DNA of 64,000 bases from Asterochloris sp. CNOR1. Its lineage: Eukaryota > Chlorophyta > Trebouxiophyceae > Trebouxiales > Trebouxiaceae. Both the position numbers and the translations under genes were made by a program. The stretch is from positions 930,001 through 994,000 of the forward strand of contig OZ017756.1 of the NCBI GenBank assembly GCA_963969365.1, written 5' to 3'. The notes below the pieces were generated by a model. That model was given only the letters and a program-made list of their open reading frames with translations, was not told where the DNA came from and searched no databases. Shown piece after piece: positions 1 through 12,700 of this stretch; within the stretch, counting starts at the first letter, position 1, and each line of letters begins with the position of its first letter.

Positions 1-255
1 ATTTCAATGTATTTATACAGATCAGCCACGATGGGGATGTGACTGTGTGTCACCCAGCAATGGTTCCGCACCTTGAGAGCTGACATGTCACTGCCACCAT
101 GCAAGTGCTAGTCAGCCTCCTGAGGGTTTCAGTCATCCAAACTCAAAGGCTTGATAAAATGCACAGTACAACAGCAGCACTCTCAGTGAGCTGCACGCAT
201 GGCATGGCCTCGGCCACTCCTGCTGGAGACGATGCAGTGCAGGAGGTGCCCAGAC
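1..255. other. Non-coding flank at window edge
   Basis: Sequence downstream of the stop of the minus-strand disordered-protein gene. Only short open frames without splice support are visible, so this is probably its 3' UTR or intergenic DNA. Confidence 0.4.
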
Positions 256-3200
256 TCACACTGAGTGCATCAGCCTGGTCGTAGACAGGGACACGAGCTG
301 CCTGGAGGCGGCGCGGGACTTGAGACGCTGCAGTGCCCAGCGCTTGTTCCTGCCGACCACCAGATCACACTCGCCTGCATCCCGTGCCTCGTGCTGCTGT
401 GCAGCCAGCCCCTGTGCGCCTGCAGGCTCTGGCTCCGTTGCAGCAGGCCACAGTGAGCCTTCAGCATCCTCATGGGCCATGGGGCCCTGTGAAGTTGCAG
501 CGGTTTCACAAGGCTGTCTGCTCAGCTGCCGGTCCTGCAGCCCATCCACGGAGGTTGCTGCCCCCTCAAGTCTGCTGTCAGGTGCTGCGTTTGCCCCCTC
601 GGCTGCTTGAGATTCATCAGCATCAGCCTGCAGGCTGGTGCTGGCCTCTCCCTCTGCCCTCTGCTGCACAGCAGGCCGCACTGGAGCAGCAGCACCATTG
701 GGACTGCTGCCCACAGAGTCGCCATGGCTCCTCCGAGTGATCAGCCCCCGCAGGCTGCCAGGCAGCAGGCTCCTCAAGAATGCGTGCCTGGGAGAGCCGG
801 TGGACTCATGTGCGTCGCTGCCAAGGGTGCGCTCAGGCCTGCTGGGCGATCCAAGCCCTGCTGCGGCAGCTGTGCCTGGCATGCAAGGCTCTGCCACGCC
901 CTTGCGCTGGCCAGGCCTGCTGGCAGGAGTTGTGGATGCATTGCCTCCCAGGTTTGCTGCCGCTGCTGCCAGCGCACCAATCCCCTGGCCGTCCTTGCCA
1001 TCACTGGCAGTAGAGCTGTCATGTTGGCAAGACTCCATCGCAGCCGCGGCGGCTCCCCTCTTGTTCCCAGTGGTGGCAGCACTTCCAGCTGTTGTCGCTG
1101 CCTCATCCCCCGCCTCCACATAGCCCTGTGCTGGGGCAAGGCCGGCCTCTGCAGGCCTCTCAGCGGCAGTCAGGGGCCATGCGCCTGACAGCACCCGAGC
1201 CAAGCCGCGCTTGGGGCTCTCAGAGGCTGCGCGGGCACCCTGCTGGCCCCGCAGCAGGCGCTGCGGACTACCCAGCGGGGTCTGCAGGCTGCGACTCCGC
1301 CCAGGGAAACACCCAAGGAATAATGCTGCAGCCTCCCACTCTGCGTCCACATCTGCTGGCGGTGCAAGTACAGCGTCCCTGCCTGCACGCCCCTCGTGCT
1401 CTGGATCTGCTGGGGACAGCACCCCAGCCAGAGGCACATCCTCCCGGTGCTGCACAGCATGCGGCTTGGCAGCACCAGCTACCCAGGCAGCATGTGCTGC
1501 TGGTCTGCCGCTGGCCTCCAAGGCAAGCTGCCCCAGGGAAGGCCCGCTGAGCTCCTGCAGGCATGTGCGAGAGCAGCAGGCAGTCAGCCAGCCCCCGCCC
1601 GCGCATGTAGTCTCCGGCTACACATCACCCGACATCGACCAACACCTCAGAGAAGAAGTGTCAACCTTTTTTATCACATGCTTTGACATTGCCACAATGT
1701 GCCAGGCACCAGTGTCAGAGGCATTGATGTGTGCACCTGGCAAGACGGCGCCGTGCCGACCTCATCGCCACAGTCGGCAATATCACAGTCACCCGCTGTG
1801 CTCAGCCTGGGGCTGGCAAGTTGCTTGGCCAGTGTAGTGGAGCGAAGCCTCTCCAGGGCTTGCCGCTTGGGGGAGGGTGCTGCCGCCATGCTGCTGAGCG
1901 TGCGTTTTGGCGATGCCACTGGTGCGGCAGGTGGGGCATCCCCACCCAGAGGCGCTGGCGGCAGCAGCTGACACAAGGCACTACCGCCAGCATTGCTGCC
2001 CTGGTGGGCAGGGGCATCCCAGGCTGGCCCTGCGAGGCTCCCATCGGCTGGCTCCTGCGATGCATCAGACAGCTTTGCGGGCAGAGTGCCAGCCGCCTGC
2101 AGCAGCCCTTGTGCCTGAGCATCTGGCGGCCGCTCCAAGCCCAATACATCCTGAGCCATGCTGGCAGGCTCAGCCGCTGGCTGTGGCTGCTGGGCTGCCG
2201 CTGACGCTGACACCTGAGCTGCAGCAGGCTCAGCAGACCCGGCAGCCGCAGCACCGCCCAGCCTGCCTTCAACGCCACCCCTTGCGTCCTCTTGCCCTGG
2301 CACAGGCTGCCTCATAACTGCCTCCATGCTGAAGGTCGTGGCCTGTGGAGGATAATTGCTCTTCAGAGCTGACAGCACATGCAGACGCTCTGCTGGCAGC
2401 GAGCCACTTGGCCTCAAGTCCTCATGAGAACGCTCAGGGCTCTCAGCCAAAAAAGAGACTTCAGCTGGCATGGTAGCCTGCTGCAGCAATCCAGCGGTGC
2501 TGAGAGACTGTTCAGCGCTACGAGAGACGGCCTGCTGCCTTGGCTGCTGAAGCACCTCTGCAGCCTGGCTGCCCTGCTCCTTGCCAGAAGGCGCAGATTC
2601 TTTGCTGGGCGTCTCAGAGCTGCACAGGAGCCCAGCCTCTTCAGCCACACTGACAGCTGAGGCCTCCTCCTGTGGCTCAGCCTGATCCGCTTCACTCAAA
2701 TCCTCTGCCACTGTCTGTGCTGAAGGCTCGGCGCCAAGCCCTGCAGCCCTGCTCAGTTGCACTGCCACTGTGTCGGCTGAGGGCTCAGCAGTGACGCCTG
2801 CAGCTCCGCTCGGCTCAGCAGGGAGCGCAGGTGCGCTGCCAGACTCAGGAGTGGCCGCCTCAGTCTGGCAATGCACAGACTCAACAGCAACTTCAGTGGC
2901 CCTGCTCAGCCCTGCAGCACGATGCTGCGCAGCACCTCGCAGATGGTCCTCCATGCTCTGGCGCAGGTCATCTGCATCCACCGGCCTGGATTGCCACCCA
3001 GAGCTGACCTCCGGGGGGCTCTCTGCCACTGGCTCATCAATTGGCGCCTCGTCTGTGCTGAGGTCATCCCCTGAGGCCAGGGATGCTGCCTCCAGAGGGT
3101 GGCTCCTCACACTGTCTGCTGGGGTGGCTGCACGCAGCAAGGGCCACAGTGACAGATGGACTGCAGCTGGGATAGCAGCCAGACAGCAGAAGTTTCACAT

Positions 3201-5725
3201 CTTGGGAGCCTCAGATGTCTCGCACACAGGGCAGAGTACAACATGAAGGTGGCAATCCTGAGGCTGAAGGCCAGTGCTGCCATGTGCCGACAGGCAGCCA
3301 CTGCTCAGCTGAAGTCCTCTGACGATAGAGCAAGCTTGGGCCTACCTGCTCCATGGTGAGCGAGCAGTGGGCTTCCCGCTGGTGAGCGTGGGGAGCCGGC
3401 CTCTGCATCCTCTGCAGCCAGAGCCCGCACTCTGGCATGCAGCACCGGTGGTGCGGCGAGCACGCCAGCAGCAGAGGTACCGACTCCTGTGGCAGCTCTG
3501 ACCCCAGGCGGGCCTGCAGGGGCCTGCTCAGCTACCCCTGCAGCTGCCCTGCTGGGCGCGGGACCATGAGCGGCTGTCTCCTGGGGGAGGGGCATTGCTT
3601 GGGAGCCACTAAGCTGCTCCTGATGGCGCTCCCTGGCCGAGACAGGTGCCACACTGCCTTCAGAGGATGCCAGGCTCTCGCGGATGGTGGCCAAGCTCCC
3701 CATGGCTGTCAGCTCGGTGGCAGAGTTGATGCTGGGTTTCCCCTGAGCCTCTGCTGCTGCCACTGGCACCACAAATGCCTCTGGCAGATCACTGGTGGGC
3801 CCTGCTGCCGCTCCCTGGTTGCCACTGCTGGCCTGAGGCAGCGGCTTGCCAGTCTCTGCAGTCTCGCTGCCAGGCAGGGCGCCCCATCTGTCCATCCTGG
3901 GCCCAGGGGAGAGTGCTGGGCTGTCAGCAGCCCCTGCAGCTCTCCTGGGCGGCGGCGTCCTGAAAGGACTCGCATTGGAACGCAGCGAGGCCCTGCTCAG
4001 CTTGGTTGGCGTGGCAAAGCTGGCAGCTGAGCTGTGCACCGCACCTGCAGCCGCACCGACCAGGCCAAGCTGGTGAGGCTCACATGCAGTGGCTTCAGCA
4101 GCACCCAGAGGTGGAAGTAGATTGCATATGTACTCACATAAGAGGCGCTGCAAGCTCGGCAGTACAGCAGCAGCAACTCCGATGTGTGGCGGGTGCGTGA
4201 CGCCTGCATCCACTCACCTCGCACAGGGCTGGCCATCAGCACCATGTCGCCATAGGACTGGTCAGCCTCGCTCATGTAGGAGCCCTCACTGAGGGCTGGG
4301 TCCATGGTGACCGAAGCCATGGGGTTGAATCCATACCAGTCTGACATGTTCAGATCGTGACTGGAAGACTCATGGTCACCTGCAGTGCATCGCACAGCTG
4401 CTGCAGAGCATCAGGAGCCACCTGAAGATTGCAGCAACAGACTGGGCAGCCATTGCATTGTCCGCTTGTTGTACAGGATAGTGCATGCCAGCGACACAGG
4501 AAACAGAAGCACACCTGAACAATTGTGGGGCCTGGCTCGCAGCACGTTCAGTGGGGGGCTCACAGCAGCCTGCTCCTGGAGGGTGTCAGGGCCGGGGCCG
4601 GGCACAGCCGCTGCCTGGGCTGTGCAATCTGGGGCTCCCCTACAGCCAGCTGGTGGCCTTTCTGCCTGTTCCACAGCTCCCTCAGCCTCTGGCTGGTCAG
4701 CGGCAAGCTCTGACGAGCTCTCAGCTTGCTGCAGGGTTGGCCGTGCTGTCGATGCAGGAGCAGGCCCCTGCTGGCCAAGGCCCACAGCAAAGCCCTCGAA
4801 GCTGCTGCCCAATCGAGCCGCACTGTCCTGACTGCTCGCTGCTGTGGCCGCCGGGAAAGCAGCACTCATGCTGCCCTGGCTGGGCACAGCATGCTGCTGA
4901 GCAGCATGCTTAGCAGCTGGCACAGCCTCCACAATGAGAGAGCCAGCAGCTGGGGGAGCCTGCGCGCCAGGGGCTGGCACTGCCCCCGCTGCCAGTGCAG
5001 GGTGCAGCACCAGGCTGATGGCTGCTACGCTGACACTGCCGCCTTCAGGCCCCGCATTGGGGGGTGCCTGCATGGTGCTGACAGGAGGCAGCAGGGGCTG
5101 GTGCTGCCGCCCCTTGGGGGGAGCCGCCTGGCTCAAATCAGCAGCTTCAGGCTCCGTAGCCAGCAAGCTGGCCCCCTCAGCATCCACTGCTGCAGGGGCA
5201 GCCTCAAGCATCGCCTGAGCTGTGGCTCCCCCGCTGCAGCAGCTGCTAGTCTCTGACTGGGCTTCGCCCCCTTTGGGCAGCGCCTCTGGCAAGTCGTGCA
5301 AGTTGCTGGGGCTAAGCTCCAGCTCTGTGGCTTGCCTGCTAACAGAGCTCCGCCTGTTGCCTCTCGACAGTGACACCTGCAGAGACAAATGCTTACACTT
5401 TCCACAGCAATATGCATGCTGTCGCTGCATACACATCTTGAGGCCGGCTGCCCTTAGGTGGGCGACCTTACTCTGCAGCACACCTGGGAGTGCTCTGCTT
5501 CCACTTCGTCCAGTAATCTGTGCATCCTGTGGAGGTAGTGCTGCATGTCGCCATGCCTGACACTGGTGGAGGTGTTCTGCATGCCAGTCAGCTGGTGCCC
5601 TGAGCCAGCACAGAGCACCTCCTGATTGCTGCATCACAAATCCTTACCAGAGCTTGTGCAGGCAGTGCCTGGCCAGTCTCTGCATTGAGGTCCACCATGC
5701 CCCCTTGAGCGTCCTCTCCAGGCAT
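256..5725 (-). CDS. Large intrinsically disordered protein, function unknown (1,527 aa, 7 exons)
   Basis: Exons on the minus strand, 5' to 3': 5648-5725, 5484-5576, 4515-5376, 4218-4379, 3346-4044, 1737-3127, 256-1554. All phases close and give 1,528 codons including the stop. The start is the first ATG of the open 5' exon. Exon 2 encodes a short probable amphipathic coil (residues about 27-57, with LHRMHRLLDEVEAEHSQ). The rest is Ala-, Glu-, Ser-, Pro- and Gln-rich low-complexity sequence without a recognisable fold. The fourth exon is different: acidic and aromatic (SDWYGFNPMASV), which suggests a short interaction motif. The C-terminus turns basic (KRWALQRLKSRAASRQL). I do not recognise a family. 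A scaffold or regulatory role is only a guess from the composition. Confidence 0.7.
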
Positions 5726-5981
5726 CTGCCCAGTCTCAGGGCGGCACGAGGCAGGCGATCAGGCTGTCAATATGCTGCGTTGAGGGGGATCGGCATGTGT
5801 ATTCTGGCTTAGGTTGCTCTCTGGCAAGCATCAGATGCACAGCCTCCTTAGCACGCTGCCAGCATGAGCTGAACCCGCTCATGTCAGCTGGGCGATGAGT
5901 CACGCATGAGGATCTGGAAACCAGTTAAGGGACGAGATTGTCGCTGCAGTTGAACAAGCCATACGCGCGCGGCATGTGTCC
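5726..5981. promoter_or_regulatory. Short divergent intergenic region, probable bidirectional promoter
   Basis: 256 bp separate the start codons of two head-to-head genes (5725 minus, 5982 plus), so both promoters and 5' UTRs must lie here or overlap. No clear TATA box was recognised. The role is inferred from layout only. Confidence 0.4.
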
Positions 5982-6623
5982 ATGCCGGAGGATTCAGTCC
6001 CATGGCTGTACCTATTGAGGGCGTTGGGACTTGTGGGGGCTGTGCTGTCAGTGCTTGGCTCCCTGGCCGTGTGTGAGTAGCTGCAGGCCTGCTGCTTGCT
6101 CTGAAGCTGCATGCAGTGTTGTTTGACTTGAAATGTTCCGTCATCATGCTGATTCGCTGTCCCTATACAGGCTGGAGCTTGTTATGGAGGACAACCATTT
6201 CAAAGTTCAAGTTTGTGCAGGATCTGCTGGGCAAAGGGTGAGTCTTGCTGGCAGCTTTGGGCGAATACCTCAAGAAGAGTCTCCTTGACCTCAACTCTCA
6301 AATGGTCATCGCCTGTGCAGGGGCAAATCACCAGAAGAGAAAGCTAGGATCCAGAAAGAGATAGCTGCCATCAAGGTGACGCATCTCCTTATTGCATGCC
6401 AAGCTGTTCATGCACGTCTGCTCAAAATGCCATCATGGTCTTTCGCCTGCAGAGACAGCATCGCCAGCGTGGTCCGCCTATCCAGAGGTCCACATCTGTT
6501 GGTAGAAGTGCAGCAATGACCCTCCCAATAAGCACACGCCGCAGACCATCAGTGATGCCTGAGCTTGACATGCTACATAATCAGCCAAGTCAGGAGTCTG
6601 CCGTGCACAGAGAACATAAATGA
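5982..6623 (+). CDS. Small single-helix membrane protein, unknown (127 aa, 4 exons)
   Basis: Exons 5982-6072, 6171-6237, 6321-6375 and 6453-6623 join with consistent phases (1, 0 after the third junction). Residues about 8-38 form one strongly hydrophobic helix (LLRALGLVGAVLSVLGSLAV), followed by a charged segment (GKSPEEKARIQKEIAAIK) and a basic Ser/Pro/Arg-rich tail. This resembles a single-pass membrane protein with a soluble tail, but I cannot assign a family. The reading frame is open upstream of this ATG to an in-frame stop at 5907 without another Met, so either this start is right or an upstream exon is missing. Confidence 0.55.
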
Positions 6624-6784
6624 ATCAGCTGAAGCCTGGATACAACCAAGCCAGAAAAATCATCCGCTGGGCTCGGCAGAGTCATGTATGCTGTGCTGAA
6701 TCATGAGAAACGTGGCTGCGTGGCCCCTTGATGCCTTGTATCACCGTGACATGGGCTTAGAGGTCGCAGGGCCGGTGCCCCAGC

Positions 6785-9700
6785 ATGACTGACAGGACTT
6801 CGCTGGTGCTTACCTGCACAGCACAGGACAGACCTGCAGGCACCCCGCAGACCATCCACCTATCCCTGGAAGCTCTGAGCGCACCAGGAGGGCTGACTGT
6901 GGGGCGCCTGCAGGGCAGCAGAAAGTTGGTGCTGGACTCGGGCCCTGGGCTGCCAGGGCTCCTCAGCAGGTCACATGCCACCCTGCACTTGAAGCCAGGC
7001 GGGGGGGTGCTGCTGTCAGGTCCGCCTGGATCTTGGCACATTATGTCGTCCTCTTGGCAGACAATGCCTCAGACTCAGACCATCCCTGCCCATGCAGACC
7101 ACAGCACCAATGGCTGCTATGTGAATGATGCCAGGATGGAACCTTCCCAGCCAGTGAGCCTGCAAGATGGAGATAGCATCAGCTTTGGCGCGCACAGGTG
7201 GGTAGCCCCCGTCCCTTCCCCTCACACTCAGTACAGAGCCAGTCTGTGCCCAAAGCTCATGAGTACCAGCCATGCATGCGTCCTTTGCGGGGCCACAAAC
7301 CCATGGCTAGGCGTGATGGAGTCATGTCTGTAGTCCTGACGGTCTGGGTAAGGGAGCGTTGCTGGGCTGCAGGACAATCATCAGGGGTGCTGCAGGCGCC
7401 CTGGAGCAGGTGGCCAATCCACTGGTGTTCAGAGTCAGTGGGGTGGCAGACCTTGTGACGGCAGCAGCTCAGCGGGGCATGCCATCTCAGCAGGCACAGC
7501 AATCAGAGCAGACAGCAGCGGCGACCCTGCCAGACAGTGTCCCCCAGGTTGAGCTGGAGCCAACAGAGCGCCAGCACCCTCCTCCTGTGGCTGACTCTGC
7601 TGCCGAGGAGGGGCCGCCAGGCCTGCCTGCTGCCAGTGCGGCTGCACAGCAGGAGGGGCCTGCTTCGGCTGACATAGTCAAGCAGACCGCAGCTGCCCTG
7701 GCCACCGCACAGCAGGCTGCGGTTGCTTCAGCTGTGCAACTTGCGACACACCAGGCTGCTGAGGCCCTGGCATCAGCACAGCAGGCCGAGGCTGCCCAGG
7801 CAGGAGGGCCCTGTGAAGCAGCAATGCCTGCTGCGGGCACAGCAGAGGGCTCAGCAGCAGCTGCTGCCTTGGGCATCACTGGCTCCATGGCAGCAACGCA
7901 GGCTGATAGCCAGCCTCTGAGTGCCACATGGGCAGAGAGCGTGCATCGCCAGAGCCAGGATGCTGCGAGCGAGGACCACCCACCTTGTGAGCCAGAGTTT
8001 CTGATGCAGCAGGAGCCTGCCTGACTGTGGGCATATTGCAGGCAACACCTGCTAACCTCTTGCTGTGCTGCTGTGCAATGTCTCTGTCTTGAGCTGCCAT
8101 GCATTCCAAGGCTGAGGGCTTGAAATAAGCTGGCATGGCATGCTCAAGTGGCAGACTGCATGTTATGACCGTGTAGCCTGTCCTTCAGCATGCGCTGTTC
8201 ATGCTGCTGGTCCACATGTTTGGAGCCAGCGCAACACAGGCCAGAGCGAGGCAGTGACTCATGCCCATGTCGCACTGCAGTGCGTAGGCGCACTCGGCGA
8301 GCACGGAGCCAACTTTCGGCTGTCGAGGAGGTGCCCAGCTCCCTGGCAGACCCCTGGGCTCCGGCAGGCAGCGACAGCATGCTGCAGGCGCCCTCCAGCC
8401 AACTCCCTTGGCCACGAGGACATGCCTCAACCTCCTACCAGCAGGACTTAGGCAGCGTGGGCACGCAGCATGCACCCTCGCGGCAGCTACCCTGGCCGCC
8501 TGGGCACGCTGCAGCTGGCATGGCCCCCGACCAGCAGGGCTCAGGCACAGGGGCGGGGCTGGTGCAGTCGACAGGCAGGGCGGGCGCAGATGCAGGGCAT
8601 GCCACCTGGGATGACTGGATGGGTGGGCTGCAACACGTGGGGTCCCCGCCAGGGGTGGACGCGTGGGGGCAGGCACCCCGCTTGCAGCTCCCGGGGCCAG
8701 GCTCGCACCCGCCTGAGCAGCAGCCGCGGCTGATGCCTGAGCAGCCACACCTCCCCAGGCCTCCCACGCCCATCCCTGGGCCCCACCAGCCAAGCATGGT
8801 GCGGCATCTCATCGCCCAGCAGGGACAGACGCAAAGGGCGGAGAGTGAGCAGGCCCACCGCTCCTTTGTGCGGGACTCAGCTGCCAGCCTGCCGGGTGGC
8901 GTTCCGGGTGCACAAGGCCCCTTTCAGGCAGCACTCTGGCCTGGCTTCCAGGGGTCAGCAGGAGGTGGAGGTGCACCTGTACCCTCCTTCCAGAACACAG
9001 GCTGGGGTAGCCACCCAGAGCCGGCAGGAGAGGGCAGCACGGCCGACGATCAGCGGCCCCAGTCTGTCCTGCAGGACGCAGGCTGGTCAGGGCCCCACAG
9101 CCCGGCAGGGAACAGCAGTGCGGCCCATAATCAATCGTGCCACTCTGTCACCCAGGATGCAGGCTTCAGGCCCTTCCCCCTGCGGCGTGCACAGACGGAC
9201 TCAGTGCAGCAGGCGCTGCGCTCGGTGCTGCCGCCCCGGCCCCCGCCTGCTCCGGAGTGCCCCCCTGCCGACTCTGTATGCCAGCAGAGGCCTTTAGACG
9301 CCTCTGACGAGGTCCTGGACTTGACCCTGGTGAGCAGGCAGCCAATCCCAGTGCTGACAACCTTCTGTACACATGCGCCACTTTTGGCACACCTTGAGGC
9401 TCTGATCAGGCAAGCATCATTTATCTGGGCATTTAGCATCCTGATGTCAGCCTGGCTTGGCTTGAAGCCGCACTGCATGGCTCTGCTTGATTGAGATTTC
9501 TTCTCTGCACTGCCTCACATTGCACAGCAGGGCGCTGCATGTATACATGGTCCAACATGGTTGGCTCAACACCGATTCGGTGCCCGTCATGTGGCTTTGT
9601 GAACTCTGCAATTACCAGCTCGATCGTATGCCAGCTCGCTGAGTCCTCTGATGACCCATCAAAGCTGCTCACTTCGCCGGTTGACCACATGACCATGCAC

Positions 9701-12700
9701 TTGTCAACAAGTATTACGGTTCATCAGCTTGCTGCATGCCAGCCAAGGGCACAAGCACATGAAGGGGCGACCCGGGCTGCCTTTTGCTTGCTGGGCAGTA
9801 TGCACTGTCATTGCAGTCGCTCAGCTGCATGCTGTTCAGTGTACCACAGCTTGGAAGGCCATAAATGTCACAACCTGTTGTCACGCAGGACTCGGATGAC
9901 AGCAGCGATGACTCCATTCCCAGCGTGCAAGTGACAGGCACCTCCAAGCGTGCTGGCACCCCCAGGCAGGTGCGCTGCAGCAGGGCAGTGTACCTGCTTG
10001 CAAATGGGTGCAGCCGCTGTCAGTCAAGAGGCACAGACTGGATAGCTCTGCATGCAGTGCCTGCTCTGGCCTCCCCAATTTCTGTGGCCATGCCTGAATG
10101 CATGCACCATGGGCCTGTGTTTGCTGCTATGCAGTAGCAAGGCGCCCTGCCTGGCCTGTGCAGCTTGATCTCGGACCCTGACATGCGCATCAGCTCTGCT
10201 GAGTGCCTACCCTCTGGCAACCAGGTTGCCGCTCTTCTTGTGTGTGAAGATGCGGGCCCCTGTCCTGTGTCAGCAGCCAGGACCTCCCAGCTCTGCATAC
10301 TGCCTCCCCTCTGGTCTCAGGCTTGCAGCTGCCTGTACGCCTGCAGATGCAGTGGGCCAGGCGCTCGCGCCCTGGGGTGTCAGGAATGCAGGCACGGCTG
10401 TGCTCACTGCCACCCATCTGGCCACTCAACCCTGTTGACTGTGTGTGCAGATGAAGTGTGCGAGCGCTTCCCCAGCCAGAGGACCCCCTCTCCCCTCTAA
10501 CCACTGTCACTCCTAGGGCCTGAACCTCAATGCTGTCTGCTGTGTCTGCAGATGATGCCGGTCAAGCGCTCGCGCCCCACGTCTCCAGTTTTCATTGACG
10601 CAGACGATCCCGAGGAGCAAGGGCGCCCTGCTGCGCCTGCCGAGCCGGAGGCGTACGAGGGCTCGCACGAGTGCCCCATCTGCAAGGAGGCAACTGTGGC
10701 GGCGCACAGCTTTGTGCCCTGCGGCCACTGCTTCTGTGGGGAGTGCATCGGCGACTGGCTGACGCGGAAGACCACGTGCCCAGAGTGCAGGTGGGCCCCT
10801 GCACCTGCTGGCCCTTTGGCAGCTGCTTGTGTCCACCAAAACACGCTGCACTGTTCTTCTTCTTCAGCCCCCTAGCTTGTGGTGGTGTGCTCAAGCTTGT
10901 GGTGTTGTCTGCCGGGTCCTACCCTCCCCACACTGGGATGCGGTCTGCCTGAGGCGGGGAGATTGCCGGGCCATGCCTTAGCTTAGTGCTGCCCACTGTT
11001 CCTTGCGGCATCATGTGTGGGAGAGTCTGAAATGTCAAGCACCTTCAGGTCCTGCTCCAAGATCAGGCTTTGTGTGGTGCTTCATCACAAGCTTCACCCA
11101 CGGCTGCAGGGTCCAGGCGGCGCCCTGCACTCCATGGACTCCATGCTGTGTCATCCACAGTTGTGCCTTTCAGACACCCTGTTGTTGAGCATCATGTTGT
11201 ACCTCAGGACTCAGGAGCGCAGCACACATGGTCACCCGTGTGCTCACAAGGATGCTGTGCTTCCTGCAGGGTCGAGGCGCCGCATGTGCCAATGTGCAAG
11301 ACAGCGCTAGACAGTGTGCTGCATGTCAGGCAGCCTCCTAAGCTGCAGGGTTGGGCAGAGACTCTGCTTAGGCTGCACCTGGCAGAGACCAGGCCATTGC
11401 AGGGTACAGCGGCGCATGTGCCCGCACACAATGTGGCACTGGCCAAGCACTGCATGGGTTGTTGGCAGTGGGCTGTGTGCTGTGCGAAGCTGTCGCACAA
11501 TGCCTGCAGCAGCATGAGTCAATGCGCAACAGGCTGCTGTTCCGCCTGCAGGGTGAAGGCAGCGCACGTGCCCACGCGCAATCGGGCGCTGGACGATGTG
11601 CTGAACCGGGAGGAGGCTCGAATGCCGGCAGAGGACTTGGTGGTGCGCCGGGTGCGGTGGCAGCAGTGGCAGGCAAAGGAGAAGACCATAACCCAGGGGA
11701 TGGAGCGCGCCCTCAACCTCCAACAAAGTTTGGGGGGCCCTGCAGGTGAGTGTGGGTGATGTTTTGCGTGGTAGCCTGGGCAGTCTGTGCAGGCTGGGAC
11801 TGCAGAGCTGCACGCCCTCAAAGCCCCGCCATGGCCCCTCTGGCAGCCCTGCAGGGAGAGACTGATAAATTCAGCTTGGGCAGGCTCTTTCCTGCTATGC
11901 AGAGCAGACCTTGGAGTGCCTATGCCAGACAGCCCTGTCTTGGAACCTAACCTCATCACAAGATGTCTGATCTTGGGGCATGAGGTCCAGGGGGTGGATG
12001 GTGGTTGTGCACGGCACTCTGCAGCTTGTGGTGGCTTGGTCGGTGCAGGGCTGCAGGTTGTTCAGCGGTCCTGCAGATGGGTGGTGCAGGCCGCCTGCGC
12101 CTTGGGCTGCAGAGGAGCGACGTGGACATCATGCCCAGGCCTGGGTAATAGCACTGCCCATGCACTGAAGAAACTCAACCCGGCTGCTGTGTTTGTTGTC
12201 TCTAGAGCAACTAATCAATCCGCATGAGCTCCACGCCTTGATGATGATGATCTTTGTCCAACAGCTATCTTCCCTGTCCCTGTTGGTTTCCAGTTCCCCT
12301 CCCAGGTGGGCCATGCCACACGCTCTGCTGTGCATGCTGTCCCGTCCGCAATGCTCATGCCTGTCCTTGGCAGAGGTGGCTCTCCCCTCACAGGCTGGCA
12401 GTGCACACCCCTTCATGCCATTATTGCTGCCTGCCTTCACTCTGCTGGCTCCTGACACATTGCACCTCATCACAGGGTCATATACATTGCCTGAGCATTT
12501 CCTCTTGAACGGGAAAGGGCTGTGCGGGCACTTCTTGTGATATGCCCAGAACGGACTGAGCAAGGACAAGCAAGGACTGCACAACTGGCTGCATCATGCA
12601 TGTGCTGGCAGCTGAAAGCTTGATTCTCCCTGCCCACAGGCCTCATTCGTGGACTGGGGATGCCTACTGACCTGGCCTGGGGCATGGCCTTGGGCAACCC

